Of a stretch of 46,557 nucleotides of DNA, positions 18,976 to 27,735 are shown piece by piece. Under the pieces are notes generated by a model. It saw only the letters and a program-made list of their open reading frames with translations. It had not been told where the DNA came from and made no database searches. Source of the stretch: Treponema sp. GTDB taxonomy: Bacteria > Spirochaetota > Spirochaetia > Treponematales > Treponemataceae. Every line of letters starts with the position of its first letter. Position 1 is the first letter of the stretch. Where the stretch lies: contig JAGBBT010000103.1 in assembly GCA_017938365.1 (NCBI GenBank), positions 1 through 46,557 on the forward strand, read 5' to 3'. The position numbers and the translations under genes are program-made.

Positions 18976-19003
18976 TTCATTTAATAAAAATTTACTCTAT
19001 AAT
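18976..19003 (+). promoter_or_regulatory. Possible leaderless promoter of sbcD
   Basis: A perfect TATAAT (18998-19003) ends six bases before the sbcD ATG at 19010, and no Shine-Dalgarno is present. The -35 (TTCATT, 16 bp upstream) is weak. The spacing is the same as at nadE. Confidence 0.4.
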
Positions 19004-19009
19004 AAAAGC

Positions 19010-20146
19010 ATGAAATTTATTCACCTTTCAGACTTACATCTTGGAAAACGTGTTAACAACTTTTCAATGATAGAAGATCAAAAATATATTCTCAATGAAA
19101 TTATAAAAATTTCTGATTTAGAAAAACCTGATGCCTTTATTATCGCAGGAGATATATTTGACAATCCTGTTGCACAAGCAGAAGCAATGACACTTTTTGA
19201 TGAATTTTTAGTAAATTTATCAAAAAGAAAAATTAAAGTTTTCATCATAAGTGGTAACCACGATAGTCCAGAAAGATTATCTTTTGGCTCAAGGCTTATG
19301 AAAAAAAATGAAATTTATGTTTCACCAGTTTACGACGGAAATATATCACCAATCATACTAAAAACTGAATCAGAAGATTTCTGTATATATCTTTTACCCT
19401 TTATAAAACCTATTCATGTAAAAACAATTTTTCAAAATGAAAAAATAGAAACTTGGAATGATGCATTACAAATTGCTATCAAAAAACTTAACATCGATAA
19501 AAACAAAATAAACATTTTAGTAACCCATCAATTTGTTACAGGAGCAAAACAATCAGATTCAGAAGAATTTGCTATTGGAGGTTGTGACAATATTGATTCT
19601 TCAGTTTTTATGGATTTTGATTATGTAGCTTTAGGACATATACATTCACCACAGAATATAAAAATAGAAAAAATTAGATATTGCGGAACTCCACTAAAAT
19701 ACTCTTTTTCAGAAATTAATAATAAAAACAGCGTTACAATTGTAGAAATCAAGAAAAAAAACGATATAAATATATCAACAATTCCTCTCATTCCTCTAAG
19801 AAATATGAGAGAAATAAAAGGAACTTATAACGATCTTACCTTAAAAAAGAATTATGAAAATACAAATACTAATGACTATATACATGCAATTTTAACAGAT
19901 GAAAATGATATTCCTGATGCATTAATGAAACTGAGGTCAATATATCCTAATCTAATGAAACTTGACTATGATAACAACCGAACGAGAAATATTCAGCATT
20001 TAGAAAATGGAGCAGAAATAGAATCCAAAACGAATATCGAACATTTTTCTGATTTTTTTGAAATTCAAAACAATCAAAAAATGACAGATGAGCAACTTAA
20101 TTTCGCAACAAACCTAATGAACTCTCTTTGGGAGGAAATTAAATGA
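19010..20146 (+). CDS. sbcD: SbcD/Mre11 nuclease subunit
   Basis: A 378-aa metallophosphoesterase that acts with SbcC to cut hairpins and protein-blocked DNA ends. All phosphoesterase motifs are present: SDLHLGK (D8, H10), AGDIFDN, SGNHDSPERL, THQF and GHIHSPQ. The C-terminal 100 residues form the usual capping region. The ATG has no ribosome binding site, but a TATAAT lies directly upstream. The stop overlaps the sbcC start by 4 bases (ATGA), so the two are coupled. Confidence 0.95.
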   Translation: MKFIHLSDLHLGKRVNNFSMIEDQKYILNEIIKISDLEKPDAFIIAGDIFDNPVAQAEAMTLFDEFLVNLSKRKIKVFIISGNHDSPERLSFGSRLMKKNEIYVSPVYDGNISPIILKTESEDFCIYLLPFIKPIHVKTIFQNEKIETWNDALQIAIKKLNIDKNKINILVTHQFVTGAKQSDSEEFAIGGCDNIDSSVFMDFDYVALGHIHSPQNIKIEKIRYCGTPLKYSFSEINNKNSVTIVEIKKKNDINISTIPLIPLRNMREIKGTYNDLTLKKNYENTNTNDYIHAILTDENDIPDALMKLRSIYPNLMKLDYDNNRTRNIQHLENGAEIESKTNIEHFSDFFEIQNNQKMTDEQLNFATNLMNSLWEEIK

Positions 20147-22914
20147 GACCATTAAAACTAATAATTACAGGATTTGGTCCTTACAAAGATAAAATTATCA
20201 TTGATATGGACAAACTTGGTTCAGAAGGCTTATATCTTATAACAGGAAAAACAGGCTCCGGAAAAACATCCATATTTGATGCAATCACATTTGCTCTTTA
20301 CGGCGAACCTAGTGGTACTACAAGAGTTTCAAATTTACTTCGATCAAAATATGCAACTGCTGAAACTCCTACAGAAGTTGAGCTAGAGTTCACTTATCAT
20401 GCAAACAAATACAGAATAAAACGAAATCCAGCATATACAAGAAAATCAAAAAGAGGCGAAGGTTTTACAGAAGAACCAGCAAATGCAACATTATTTTTAC
20501 CAGATGGTAATATCATAACAAAATACAATGATGTAACAAATAAAATAACGGAAATTCTTGGAATTGATAAAAATCAGTTTTGTCAAATTACAATGCTTGC
20601 ACAAGGAGATTTTCAAAATCTGCTTTTAGCATCAACTGACGACAAGAAAAAAATTTTTAGAAAAATATTTAAAACAGAACAATACGAAATATTTCAAAAT
20701 AAATTAAAAGAAGAAACAAAAAAAATAGAGCAAAACATAAATGATTTAAAAAATACCATACAAATATTCACAAAAAATATAAATTGCTCAGAAGATAATA
20801 TTCATTATTCATTTATACAAAAAGCTAAACAAGAATATGTAATAACAGACGATATAACCTTAACACTAAAAAAGATATTAAAAGAAGAAAAAGAAGAATA
20901 TGAATCATTATTAAATAAAAAAAGAGAATTACAGACACAAATTGAAGATATTACAAAAAAAATCACCCAAACAAATGAACTCAAAAACAATTTACAAGAA
21001 TTAAAAAAATACAAACAAGAACTTCTTGAAATCGAAAATGATTTTACAAAAGCAGAAGAACTTTACAAAACAGAAAGTAACAAAACTGAAGAGCGACAAA
21101 AAATAATAGAAGAACTTGCAATTATAAAAAATCAACTTTCAGAATATACAAATTTGGATCAAAAGAACAAAGAACTTCAAATATGCAATGAAACTATTTT
21201 CAATTTAACAAAGGCATTAAACGAAACAAAAACAAAATTAGAACAATTGTTAAAAAACAACGAAGAATTACAAAAAGAACATGAAACAATAAAAAACTCC
21301 CCAGAAAAAAAACAAAAGTTAGAATTCCAAATAGAAAAAACAAGTGAACATATCAGTATGCTGAATACACTTAAAAATTCAGTGAAAGAATATAATTGCT
21401 TAATTACAGAATATGAAAAACATAAACAAGATTATTTAGTAATTTCAAAAGAAGAACAAACAAATTTAGAAATTTATAATCAAAAAAATCAAGAATTTTT
21501 ATCAGAACAAGCAGGAATTCTTGCAGAAACATTAAAAGAAAATACACCTTGTCCAGTATGTGGCTCATTAACTCACCCTTCACCAACAAAAAAATCAGAA
21601 AATGCTCCATCTCAAAAAGAAGTAGATATAGCAAAAGAAAATTGGTTAAAAACACAAGAAAAATTATCACAACAAAGCAAACTATGTTCTCAAAAAAAAG
21701 GCAACATAGAAACAAAAGAGAAAGAAATCAAACTACAACTGAATAGTTTTCAAAATTTAATCTTTAACAACGATTTAATTTCAACTTTAGATTCAACAAT
21801 AGAAAACTACAAAACAGAATTTAACAAAATAAACAATGAACTCAAACAAATAACAAAAGATGCAGAAAGAAAAGAATATATAGAACAGATTTTACCAAGC
21901 AAAATAGAAGAATCAGAAAACTTAAAAAACAATATTTCTAAAATAGAAACAGAAATTGCTTTGGAAAATAATAAATATATAGAAATCAAAAAGAATTACA
22001 CCGAAATAGAAACAAAACTTTCATACAAAAGCAAAGAAGAAGCATTAAATAATACAAAATTATTAGAGAATAATTTAAAGAATATGGAAATAATGCTAAA
22101 AAATGCACAAAAAAAACTTGAAGACTCAACAAATAAACGAACATCAATAAATGCAAAAATTGAAGAATTAGAAAAAATTATAAATTTAACAAAAGATATA
22201 GAAATAGATTTTGACTATACTTCGATAAAAAATAAATATGAACAAGAACTAAATTTTATTGATAAAAATATAAAAGAATATTACTTAAGAATTACAACTA
22301 ATGAAAGTTCATTAAAAGAACTTTTAAATGCCAATGAAACTCAAAAAACTTTTGAATACAACTATAGTTGGCTAAAAGCATTATCAGATACAGCAAATGG
22401 AACTTTAATTGGAAAAGACAAAATAATGTTAGAAACATATATTCAGATGACATATTTTGATAAAATTATTCGAAGAGCAAATATTAAATTTTTCGAAATG
22501 ACTAACGGACAATACGAATTAATACGGAAAAAAGAACAAAACGGAAAACAATCTCAAACTGGATTAGATTTAGACATAATAGATCACTACACAGGAACTA
22601 CGAGAGATGTGAAAACATTATCAGGAGGAGAACAATTTATCGCTTCGTTATCGTTAGCATTGGGCTTATCTGAAGAAGTACAAAGTTCTGTAGGTGGAAT
22701 AAAACTTGAAACAATGTTTGTAGACGAAGGATTCGGAACATTAGATGAAGATATCCTAAAACAGGCAATAAAAACCTTAATCTCACTCTCTGACAAATAC
22801 AGACTTATAGGGCTAATCAGTCACGTCCAAGAGCTTAAAGATAAAATAAATAAAAAAATATTAATAACAAAAACACCTGATTCAGGAAGTTATGCAGAAA
22901 TTTGTATAGACTAA
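20143..22914 (+). CDS. sbcC: SbcC/Rad50 SMC-like ATPase subunit
   Basis: A 923-aa ATPase with Walker A GKTGSGKTS near residue 35 and two long charged coiled-coil arms (about 180-465 and 490-740). Between them lies a zinc hook CPVCGS (C470, C473). The C-terminal signature is TLSGGEQFIASLSLALGLSE, with Walker B METMFVDEGFGTLDE. It forms the SbcCD complex that tethers and processes DNA ends. The coding sequence is strongly Lys/Asn/Glu-rich, in keeping with the AT-rich genome. Confidence 0.96.
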   Translation: MRPLKLIITGFGPYKDKIIIDMDKLGSEGLYLITGKTGSGKTSIFDAITFALYGEPSGTTRVSNLLRSKYATAETPTEVELEFTYHANKYRIKRNPAYTRKSKRGEGFTEEPANATLFLPDGNIITKYNDVTNKITEILGIDKNQFCQITMLAQGDFQNLLLASTDDKKKIFRKIFKTEQYEIFQNKLKEETKKIEQNINDLKNTIQIFTKNINCSEDNIHYSFIQKAKQEYVITDDITLTLKKILKEEKEEYESLLNKKRELQTQIEDITKKITQTNELKNNLQELKKYKQELLEIENDFTKAEELYKTESNKTEERQKIIEELAIIKNQLSEYTNLDQKNKELQICNETIFNLTKALNETKTKLEQLLKNNEELQKEHETIKNSPEKKQKLEFQIEKTSEHISMLNTLKNSVKEYNCLITEYEKHKQDYLVISKEEQTNLEIYNQKNQEFLSEQAGILAETLKENTPCPVCGSLTHPSPTKKSENAPSQKEVDIAKENWLKTQEKLSQQSKLCSQKKGNIETKEKEIKLQLNSFQNLIFNNDLISTLDSTIENYKTEFNKINNELKQITKDAERKEYIEQILPSKIEESENLKNNISKIETEIALENNKYIEIKKNYTEIETKLSYKSKEEALNNTKLLENNLKNMEIMLKNAQKKLEDSTNKRTSINAKIEELEKIINLTKDIEIDFDYTSIKNKYEQELNFIDKNIKEYYLRITTNESSLKELLNANETQKTFEYNYSWLKALSDTANGTLIGKDKIMLETYIQMTYFDKIIRRANIKFFEMTNGQYELIRKKEQNGKQSQTGLDLDIIDHYTGTTRDVKTLSGGEQFIASLSLALGLSEEVQSSVGGIKLETMFVDEGFGTLDEDILKQAIKTLISLSDKYRLIGLISHVQELKDKINKKILITKTPDSGSYAEICID

Positions 22915-22954
22915 AAAAAAATCCTGAAGAATAAAAAACTTTTATTCTTCAGGA
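22913..22954 (-). terminator. Strong 15-bp terminator hairpin shared by sbcC and the facing small ORFs
   Basis: A perfect 15-bp stem (22922-22936 with 22940-22954, AAC loop) begins eight bases after the sbcC stop. The uninterrupted T-run occurs on the minus strand (A-run 22913-22921 on plus), so its best terminator orientation serves transcripts arriving from the right, namely the two tiny ORFs at 22984-23188. Confidence 0.75.
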
Positions 22955-22983
22955 AAATGTTATCTGTATTAAAAATTAAAAAT

Positions 22984-23106
22984 TTATCTTGTTGTGTCCA
23001 TCATAGAAATAATTTTATCTGAAACATTATCAATAAAAACTCCTAGTGCAGAAAAAACAACAGAACCAACAAGAATCAAAACAACCGAAATCAAACCAAA
23101 CATCAT
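22984..23106 (-). CDS. 40-aa single-pass membrane peptide
   Basis: A short frame with a near-perfect ribosome binding site: GGAGG (23112-23116) lies 5 bases before one ATG and 8 before the next, so the product is 40 or 39 aa. Residues 3-24 form one hydrophobic helix (LISVVLILVGSVVFSALGVF), followed by a polar tail (DNVSDKIISMMDTTR). It starts 13 bases after the stop of the 22-aa frame (16 if the second ATG is used) and ends 30 bases before a strong terminator of the right orientation. The two make a compact two-peptide unit. I do not recognise the family. Confidence 0.55.
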   Translation of the reverse strand: MMFGLISVVLILVGSVVFSALGVFIDNVSDKIISMMDTTR

Positions 23107-23119
23107 AATAACCTCCAAA

Positions 23120-23188
23120 CTATCTAAAAATAATAATGCAACCAATCGTTATAAGTAAAAATAACGAAATAACAATAATTAAAGTCAT
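23120..23188 (-). CDS. 22-aa hydrophobic peptide
   Basis: The frame starts at the ATG at 23188, with GAGG seven bases upstream, and stops at TAG 23120-23122. Almost all of it is one hydrophobic helix (MTLIIVISLFLLITIGCIII) ending in Phe-Arg. Size and composition recall small membrane subunits such as KdpF or CydX, or type I toxin peptides; nothing nearby decides between these. It leads the 40-aa frame and probably shares its transcript. Confidence 0.5.
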   Translation of the reverse strand: MTLIIVISLFLLITIGCIIIFR

Positions 23189-23253
23189 AACTTTACCTCA
23201 TTTGTATAATAGAGAAAAAAATAGTAATAAGTAGTGTTAGATTGGAGGTAAAT

Positions 23254-23604
23254 CTATAAGACAGTTTGGCGTAAAATTAAATTTTTTAAGAATTTATTTA
23301 ATAAAACAAAGAAAAATAGAGAATGAAAAACAAAAATATTTTCAAATGAAAATAAATATAAATTAAAATTTGTTAAAGAAAGATAAAATACACTTGTTAA
23401 CTTAGGACTTTTATTTGCTCTAAAAGAACGATAATCACCTTCATTACAAATAATTGGTGAAACATCATAAAAACTTGTTGAAGACGAAACATATTTTACA
23501 TCATTAAAATTTTCTATTACAGCATACTTTACAGAATAAGCACTAAACCAAGAAGAGAAAAGAAAAAGTAAAGAAAAAAATAGATGTATAATTTTGTTTA
23601 TCAT
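23254..23604 (-). CDS. Possible small exported protein, or a gene remnant
   Basis: A 116-aa frame from the ATG at 23604. The start MINKIIHLFFSLLFLFSSWF is signal-peptide-like, followed by a polar stretch (AVIENFNDVKYVSSSTSFYD). The last third is a Phe/Leu-rich run of the sort produced by AT-rich non-coding DNA. No ribosome binding site is visible, and the frame starts immediately after the oadB terminator. It could be a degraded gene whose reading frame is lost near the 3' end. Confidence 0.3.
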   Translation of the reverse strand: MINKIIHLFFSLLFLFSSWFSAYSVKYAVIENFNDVKYVSSSTSFYDVSPIICNEGDYRSFRANKSPKLTSVFYLSLTNFNLYLFSFENIFVFHSLFFFVLLNKFLKNLILRQTVL

Positions 23605-23607
23605 AAT

Positions 23608-23645
23608 TAACAAAAGAAAGGATTATCCCTTAAGATAACCCTTTC
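23608..23645 (-). terminator. Terminator of the oadGAB operon
   Basis: GAAAGGATTATC (23616-23627) pairs with GATAACCCTTTC (23634-23645) with one mismatch. On the minus strand it is followed by a T-rich tail. It lies 65 bp after the oadB stop. Confidence 0.75.
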
Positions 23646-23709
23646 TTATTTTACAAAATGAACTGTTATTTTATTATAAAATACATTTTCATTATGTCAA
23701 TATTTTAAA

Positions 23710-25206
23710 TTAACGAAGACCACCATAAGTTGCAATAAATACACCTGCAGCAACAGCAGTACCAATTACACCTGCAACATTAGGTCCCATTGCATTCATC
23801 AAAAGAAAGTTAGAAGGATCTTCTTCTTGACCAACTTTATTTGCAACACGAGCTGCCATTGGAACAGCAGATACACCAGCAGAACCAATAAGTGGATTAA
23901 TTTTCTTACCTTTTGGAAGGAATAAATTCATTAAATGAGCCATTCCAAGACCACCTGCAGTAGCAAATGCAAATGCAACCAATCCAAGTACGATAATTCC
24001 AAGAGATTCACCGCGGATAATCTTTTCAGGTGTCATTTGACTTCCAACACCAAGAGAAAGAAGAATTGATACAATGTTCATCAATTCATTTTCCATTGTT
24101 TTAGAAATACGCTGAACAACTCCACATTCTTTTACAAAGTTACCGAATGCCAACATACCAATAAGAGGAGCTGCTGGTGGTAATAAAAGAATTGTAATAA
24201 ATAAAAGCATCATTGGGAAAAGTATCTTCTCAGTCTTACTTACAACACGTGGATTTTCCATACGAATCATACGCTGTTTTTTAGTTGTAAGAAGTTTCAT
24301 AATTGGTGGCTGAATCATTGGAACGAGTGCCATATAAGAATACGCAGCAACAGCGATTACAGCCATTAATTCTGGAGCAAGTTTTCCTGAAACATAAATA
24401 GATGTTGGACCATCTGCACCACCAATAATAGCAATTGCACAAGCCTGCATAATATTATAATTCAATCCAAACATATTCATAACAGCAACACCAAAGAGAG
24501 TAAAGAATACACCAAACTGTGCAGCTCCACCAAGAAGTGCTGTTTTTGGATTAGCAATAAGAGGACCGAAGTCAGTCATAGCACCAATACCCATAAAAAT
24601 CAACATAGGGAAAAATTCATTTCCTACACCAGCCTTATAGATAATTGCTAACATACCATCAGGTAATTCTCCCATTCCTGCACCAACAATATTAACAAGA
24701 ACTGTACCAAATCCAATTGGAATCAAGAGAAGTGGCTCAAATCCACGAGCAGCACCAAGATAAATAATAAGGAATCCTATTAACATCATTACAAAAGACT
24801 GCCAACCAGGAGCTTTTCCCCAGCTTTTATCATTTGCATGTGCTGTAGCTGCTTTTGCAGCCTCAGAAGAAGCTTCTGCTGCAGCTAATTCTTCATCACT
24901 CTGTAAAAAGATCTGATAAATACCTGTAGATTTCAGAATGTTTTTTATAAACTGTACAGGGTTAATATTATATTCTTCACCCCATGATTCAGTTCCTTTT
25001 ATAACACGATCTAAACCTTCATTAGAAGCTGATTCAACAACAGCATTCTCAGAAAGATAAACGTTTTCAACAGATACTTCATTTTTTGTCTCATTTGCAG
25101 TTTCTGCTAATACTTTTGTTCCTGTACTCAAAACAAAAGCAATTGCCATAATTGCACAACAAACACTAAAAACCTGTTTTCTAAAATTTTTCTGTAAGTC
25201 AATCAT
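23710..25206 (-). CDS. oadB: Oxaloacetate decarboxylase beta subunit (Na+ pump), with N-terminal extension
   Basis: The membrane subunit that couples decarboxylation of carboxybiotin to Na+ export. From about residue 130 it follows the family: [51 protein letters not shown], and [18 protein letters not shown], which contains the Na+/carboxybiotin-site Asp. The C-terminus has [20 protein letters not shown] and [18 protein letters not shown]. The usual family length is about 380-430 aa. Here about 498 aa are encoded, the excess being an N-terminal hydrophobic segment ([19 protein letters not shown]) and a polar, Glu/Ala-rich stretch ahead of the first family helix. The ATG at 25206 follows AGGTGA; an upstream in-frame start at 25245 lacks support. 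Confidence 0.93.
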   Translation of the reverse strand: MIDLQKNFRKQVFSVCCAIMAIAFVLSTGTKVLAETANETKNEVSVENVYLSENAVVESASNEGLDRVIKGTESWGEEYNINPVQFIKNILKSTGIYQIFLQSDEELAAAEASSEAAKAATAHANDKSWGKAPGWQSFVMMLIGFLIIYLGAARGFEPLLLIPIGFGTVLVNIVGAGMGELPDGMLAIIYKAGVGNEFFPMLIFMGIGAMTDFGPLIANPKTALLGGAAQFGVFFTLFGVAVMNMFGLNYNIMQACAIAIIGGADGPTSIYVSGKLAPELMAVIAVAAYSYMALVPMIQPPIMKLLTTKKQRMIRMENPRVVSKTEKILFPMMLLFITILLLPPAAPLIGMLAFGNFVKECGVVQRISKTMENELMNIVSILLSLGVGSQMTPEKIIRGESLGIIVLGLVAFAFATAGGLGMAHLMNLFLPKGKKINPLIGSAGVSAVPMAARVANKVGQEEDPSNFLLMNAMGPNVAGVIGTAVAAGVFIATYGGLR

Positions 25207-25274
25207 ATATACTTCACCTAAACTTAATTCTAAAAGCATAATCACACATAAGGATTATGCTTTAGACATATAAT

Positions 25275-27347
25275 TTACTGAATTTCAGCAATTGCCTGAC
25301 CAGCAGCTACTTGAGATCCTGTTGCAGCAACGAAATGAATCTTTCCTGCAGAACCAGCTTTAATTTCAAGTTCCATTTTCATTGATTCAATAATTACAAC
25401 TGTTGTGTCAGCTTGAACTGAAGCACCTTCTGCTACAGCATATTTTAATAATGTACCTGCAACAGGTGCATTAACAGGTTTTCCAGAACCAGAAGCAACT
25501 GGAGCTGCCACAGGTGCAGCTGGAGCTTGTGTTGGAGCAGGAGCAACAGGAGCTGCTACAGCCTGAACAACACCACCAATACTTGCAATTGTCTGACCTG
25601 CAGAAATCTGAGTACCAGCAGGAACTGAATAAGTAATAGTACCTTCGTCAGAAGCTTTTACTTCAAGTTCCATTTTCATTGATTCAATAATTACAATTGT
25701 CTGACCTTTTGAAACTTTTGTTCCATTTGCAAAACACTGTTTTAGTAAAGTTCCAGCAACAGGAGCTTTTACATCTACACCACCAACAGCAACAGGAGCT
25801 GCAGCAGGTGCACTTGCAGAAGTTGCAGTTGCTGCACCTACAGATACATTGTATGAAGTACCATTTACAGTAATAGAAGAACCATTTGAAGTAACATTAT
25901 ATGAAGTTCCATTTACAGATACTGTGTAAGAACCATTTCCAGAAGTTTGTGCTGGAGCAGCAGTTTCTTTTAATCCAAATGATTTTTCTGCATCAACAGG
26001 ACCATTTGCACGAGTTTCAAAGAATTTTGTTGCAACCTTAGGGAACATAGCATAAGTAAGAGTATCTTCAACAGAACCGTTTCCACCATTAGCTTTTGAT
26101 TCTTCAACCATTTTATCCCACTCTGGTTCAATTTTATCAGCAGGACGACAAGTAATAGCTTCTTCCATCTTGTTTTGTTCAAGAGCTTTCTTAACAAGGT
26201 CAGCATTTGGAGCTGCAGGAAGTTTTCCATATCTACCAGTAAGAAGATCACAGAATTCACCAGTCATTCTTTCATAACGACCAAAGAGAACATTAAATAC
26301 AGCCTGTGTACCAACAATCTGTGATGTAGGAGTAACAAGAGGAACATATCCAACATCCTTTTGAACAAGAGGAAGTTCTTTAAGAACATCGTCAATTTTA
26401 TCAGAAGCACCTTGCTGTTTTAACTGAGATTCAAGGTTAGAAAGCATTCCACCAGGAACCTGAGATTTAAGAATACGTGTATCAGCACCTAAGAATTTAG
26501 ATTCAAGAGATGCATAATGTTTACGAATATCACGGAAATAAGCCGCAATTTCAAGAAGAGCAGAAATATCAAGTCCTGTATCATATTCAGTACCTTTAAG
26601 CATCTCTACAATTGTTTCTGTTGGTGAATGAGATGTACCCATTGCCATAGCAGAAATAGCTGTATCTAATACTTCAGCTCCAGCTTCAGCAGCTTTTAAT
26701 AAAGTAGCAACAGAAAGACCAGTTGTTGCATGTGAGTGAATTTCAATTGGAAGATCACAACTCTTCTTAATTGCTTTTACTAAATCGTAAGCTTCAAATG
26801 GTTTTAACAAACCAGACATATCTTTAATACAGATAGAATCAGCACCGAAATCAGCATATGTTTTTGCTAAATCTGCATAAATTTCATTTGTATGATATGG
26901 AGTTGTAGCATACGAAATTGCCATCTGTACATGTTTACCAGTTTTCTTAGCAGCTTTTGTAGCACGTTCAAGGTTACGAGGATCATTACAAGCATCAAAA
27001 ATACGGAATACATCAACACCATTTTTTGCAGCATATTCAACGAACTTATCAACAACATCATCTGCATAATGACGATAACCAAGAAGATTCTGCCCACGAA
27101 GAAGCATCATAATTTTTGTATTTGGCATTGCAGCATGTAATTTACGAAGTCTTTCCCATGGATCTTCATTAAGGAAGCGAATACAAGAGTCATAAGTTGC
27201 TCCACCCCATGCTTCTGCAGCCCAATAACCAATTTTGTCGATTGCAGGTGCGATTGGCAACATATCTGCCAAAGTCATACGTGTAGCGTGAAGAGATTGT
27301 GTAGCATCACGCAAAACAAGTTCAGAAATATTTACTTTCTTAGCCAT
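25275..27347 (-). CDS. oadA: Oxaloacetate decarboxylase alpha subunit with two biotinyl domains
   Basis: A 690-aa carboxyltransferase. The N-terminal TIM barrel begins LRDATQSLHATRM and contains KDMSGLLKPFEAYDL and EIHSHATTGLSVATLLKA, including the metal-binding His pair. A conserved carboxylase domain follows, ending near residue 450. After a Thr/Ser/Ala/Pro-rich linker come two successive biotinyl domains, each with ESMKMEL: biotin lysines K558 and K657. Most OadA and pyruvate carboxylase B chains carry one. It is cotranscribed with oadG (6 nt upstream) and oadB. GGGGA precedes the ATG. Substrate could be oxaloacetate or a related 2-oxoacid/acyl-CoA; the oadGAB context favours oxaloacetate. 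Confidence 0.95.
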   Translation of the reverse strand: MAKKVNISELVLRDATQSLHATRMTLADMLPIAPAIDKIGYWAAEAWGGATYDSCIRFLNEDPWERLRKLHAAMPNTKIMMLLRGQNLLGYRHYADDVVDKFVEYAAKNGVDVFRIFDACNDPRNLERATKAAKKTGKHVQMAISYATTPYHTNEIYADLAKTYADFGADSICIKDMSGLLKPFEAYDLVKAIKKSCDLPIEIHSHATTGLSVATLLKAAEAGAEVLDTAISAMAMGTSHSPTETIVEMLKGTEYDTGLDISALLEIAAYFRDIRKHYASLESKFLGADTRILKSQVPGGMLSNLESQLKQQGASDKIDDVLKELPLVQKDVGYVPLVTPTSQIVGTQAVFNVLFGRYERMTGEFCDLLTGRYGKLPAAPNADLVKKALEQNKMEEAITCRPADKIEPEWDKMVEESKANGGNGSVEDTLTYAMFPKVATKFFETRANGPVDAEKSFGLKETAAPAQTSGNGSYTVSVNGTSYNVTSNGSSITVNGTSYNVSVGAATATSASAPAAAPVAVGGVDVKAPVAGTLLKQCFANGTKVSKGQTIVIIESMKMELEVKASDEGTITYSVPAGTQISAGQTIASIGGVVQAVAAPVAPAPTQAPAAPVAAPVASGSGKPVNAPVAGTLLKYAVAEGASVQADTTVVIIESMKMELEIKAGSAGKIHFVAATGSQVAAGQAIAEIQ
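25365..25696. repeat. Identical 35-bp direct repeats in the two biotinyl domains of oadA
   Basis: Copies at 25365-25399 and 25662-25696 are identical over 35 bp and lie 297 bp (99 codons) apart. They cover the ESMKMEL biotin site in each domain. The flanks are similar but not identical. Confidence 0.9.
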
Positions 27348-27353
27348 TTTAAT

Positions 27354-27599
27354 TTATCCCCTTATTTTTTTTTCGTACAAAGCTGTAGCAATAGCAGCTA
27401 CTATAGCATTTTGATCGGTGGTAGAAGATACACCATTAGAATTTTCTGTTTTAGGCTCTTCTTTATCAAGTTTAGTTGCATGAACAAAAACTCTAAGTAC
27501 ATTCATACAAACAATAAGAATGATAAGAAAACTAAAAACAACACACATACCTAGCAGAGTAAGAATGATACTCTGGTTAAGCATTTCTGCGATAGTCAT
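27354..27599 (-). CDS. oadG: Oxaloacetate decarboxylase gamma subunit
   Basis: An 81-aa protein with one membrane helix (ILTLLGMCVVFSFLIILIVCMNVL) and a polar cytoplasmic tail ending AIVAAIATALYEKK, the pattern of OadG/PF04277-type subunits that assemble the alpha subunit onto OadB. The ATG at 27599 is preceded by GGAGG at ideal spacing; the frame is open further upstream without support. It is first in oadGAB and starts about 70 bp after the dapB terminator. Confidence 0.88.
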   Translation of the reverse strand: MTIAEMLNQSIILTLLGMCVVFSFLIILIVCMNVLRVFVHATKLDKEEPKTENSNGVSSTTDQNAIVAAIATALYEKKIRG

Positions 27600-27660
27600 A
27601 ATTTCCTCCAGGAAAAAAGTTATACAGATAACATAATAATATATTTGGTTCAGTATAAAA

Positions 27661-27710
27661 AAAAAAGAGTGTTTACTCAACACAAGATTGTAAATTAAAC
27701 ACTCTTTTTT
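27661..27710 (-). terminator. Terminator after dapB
   Basis: GAGTGTTTA (27667-27675) pairs with TAAACACTC (27696-27704), flanked by A6 on the left and T6 on the right, so it can work on both strands. It separates the lysC-dapB unit from oadGAB. Confidence 0.8.
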
Positions 27711-27735
27711 CTATATTTTAGTGTAAGAAACAGAC

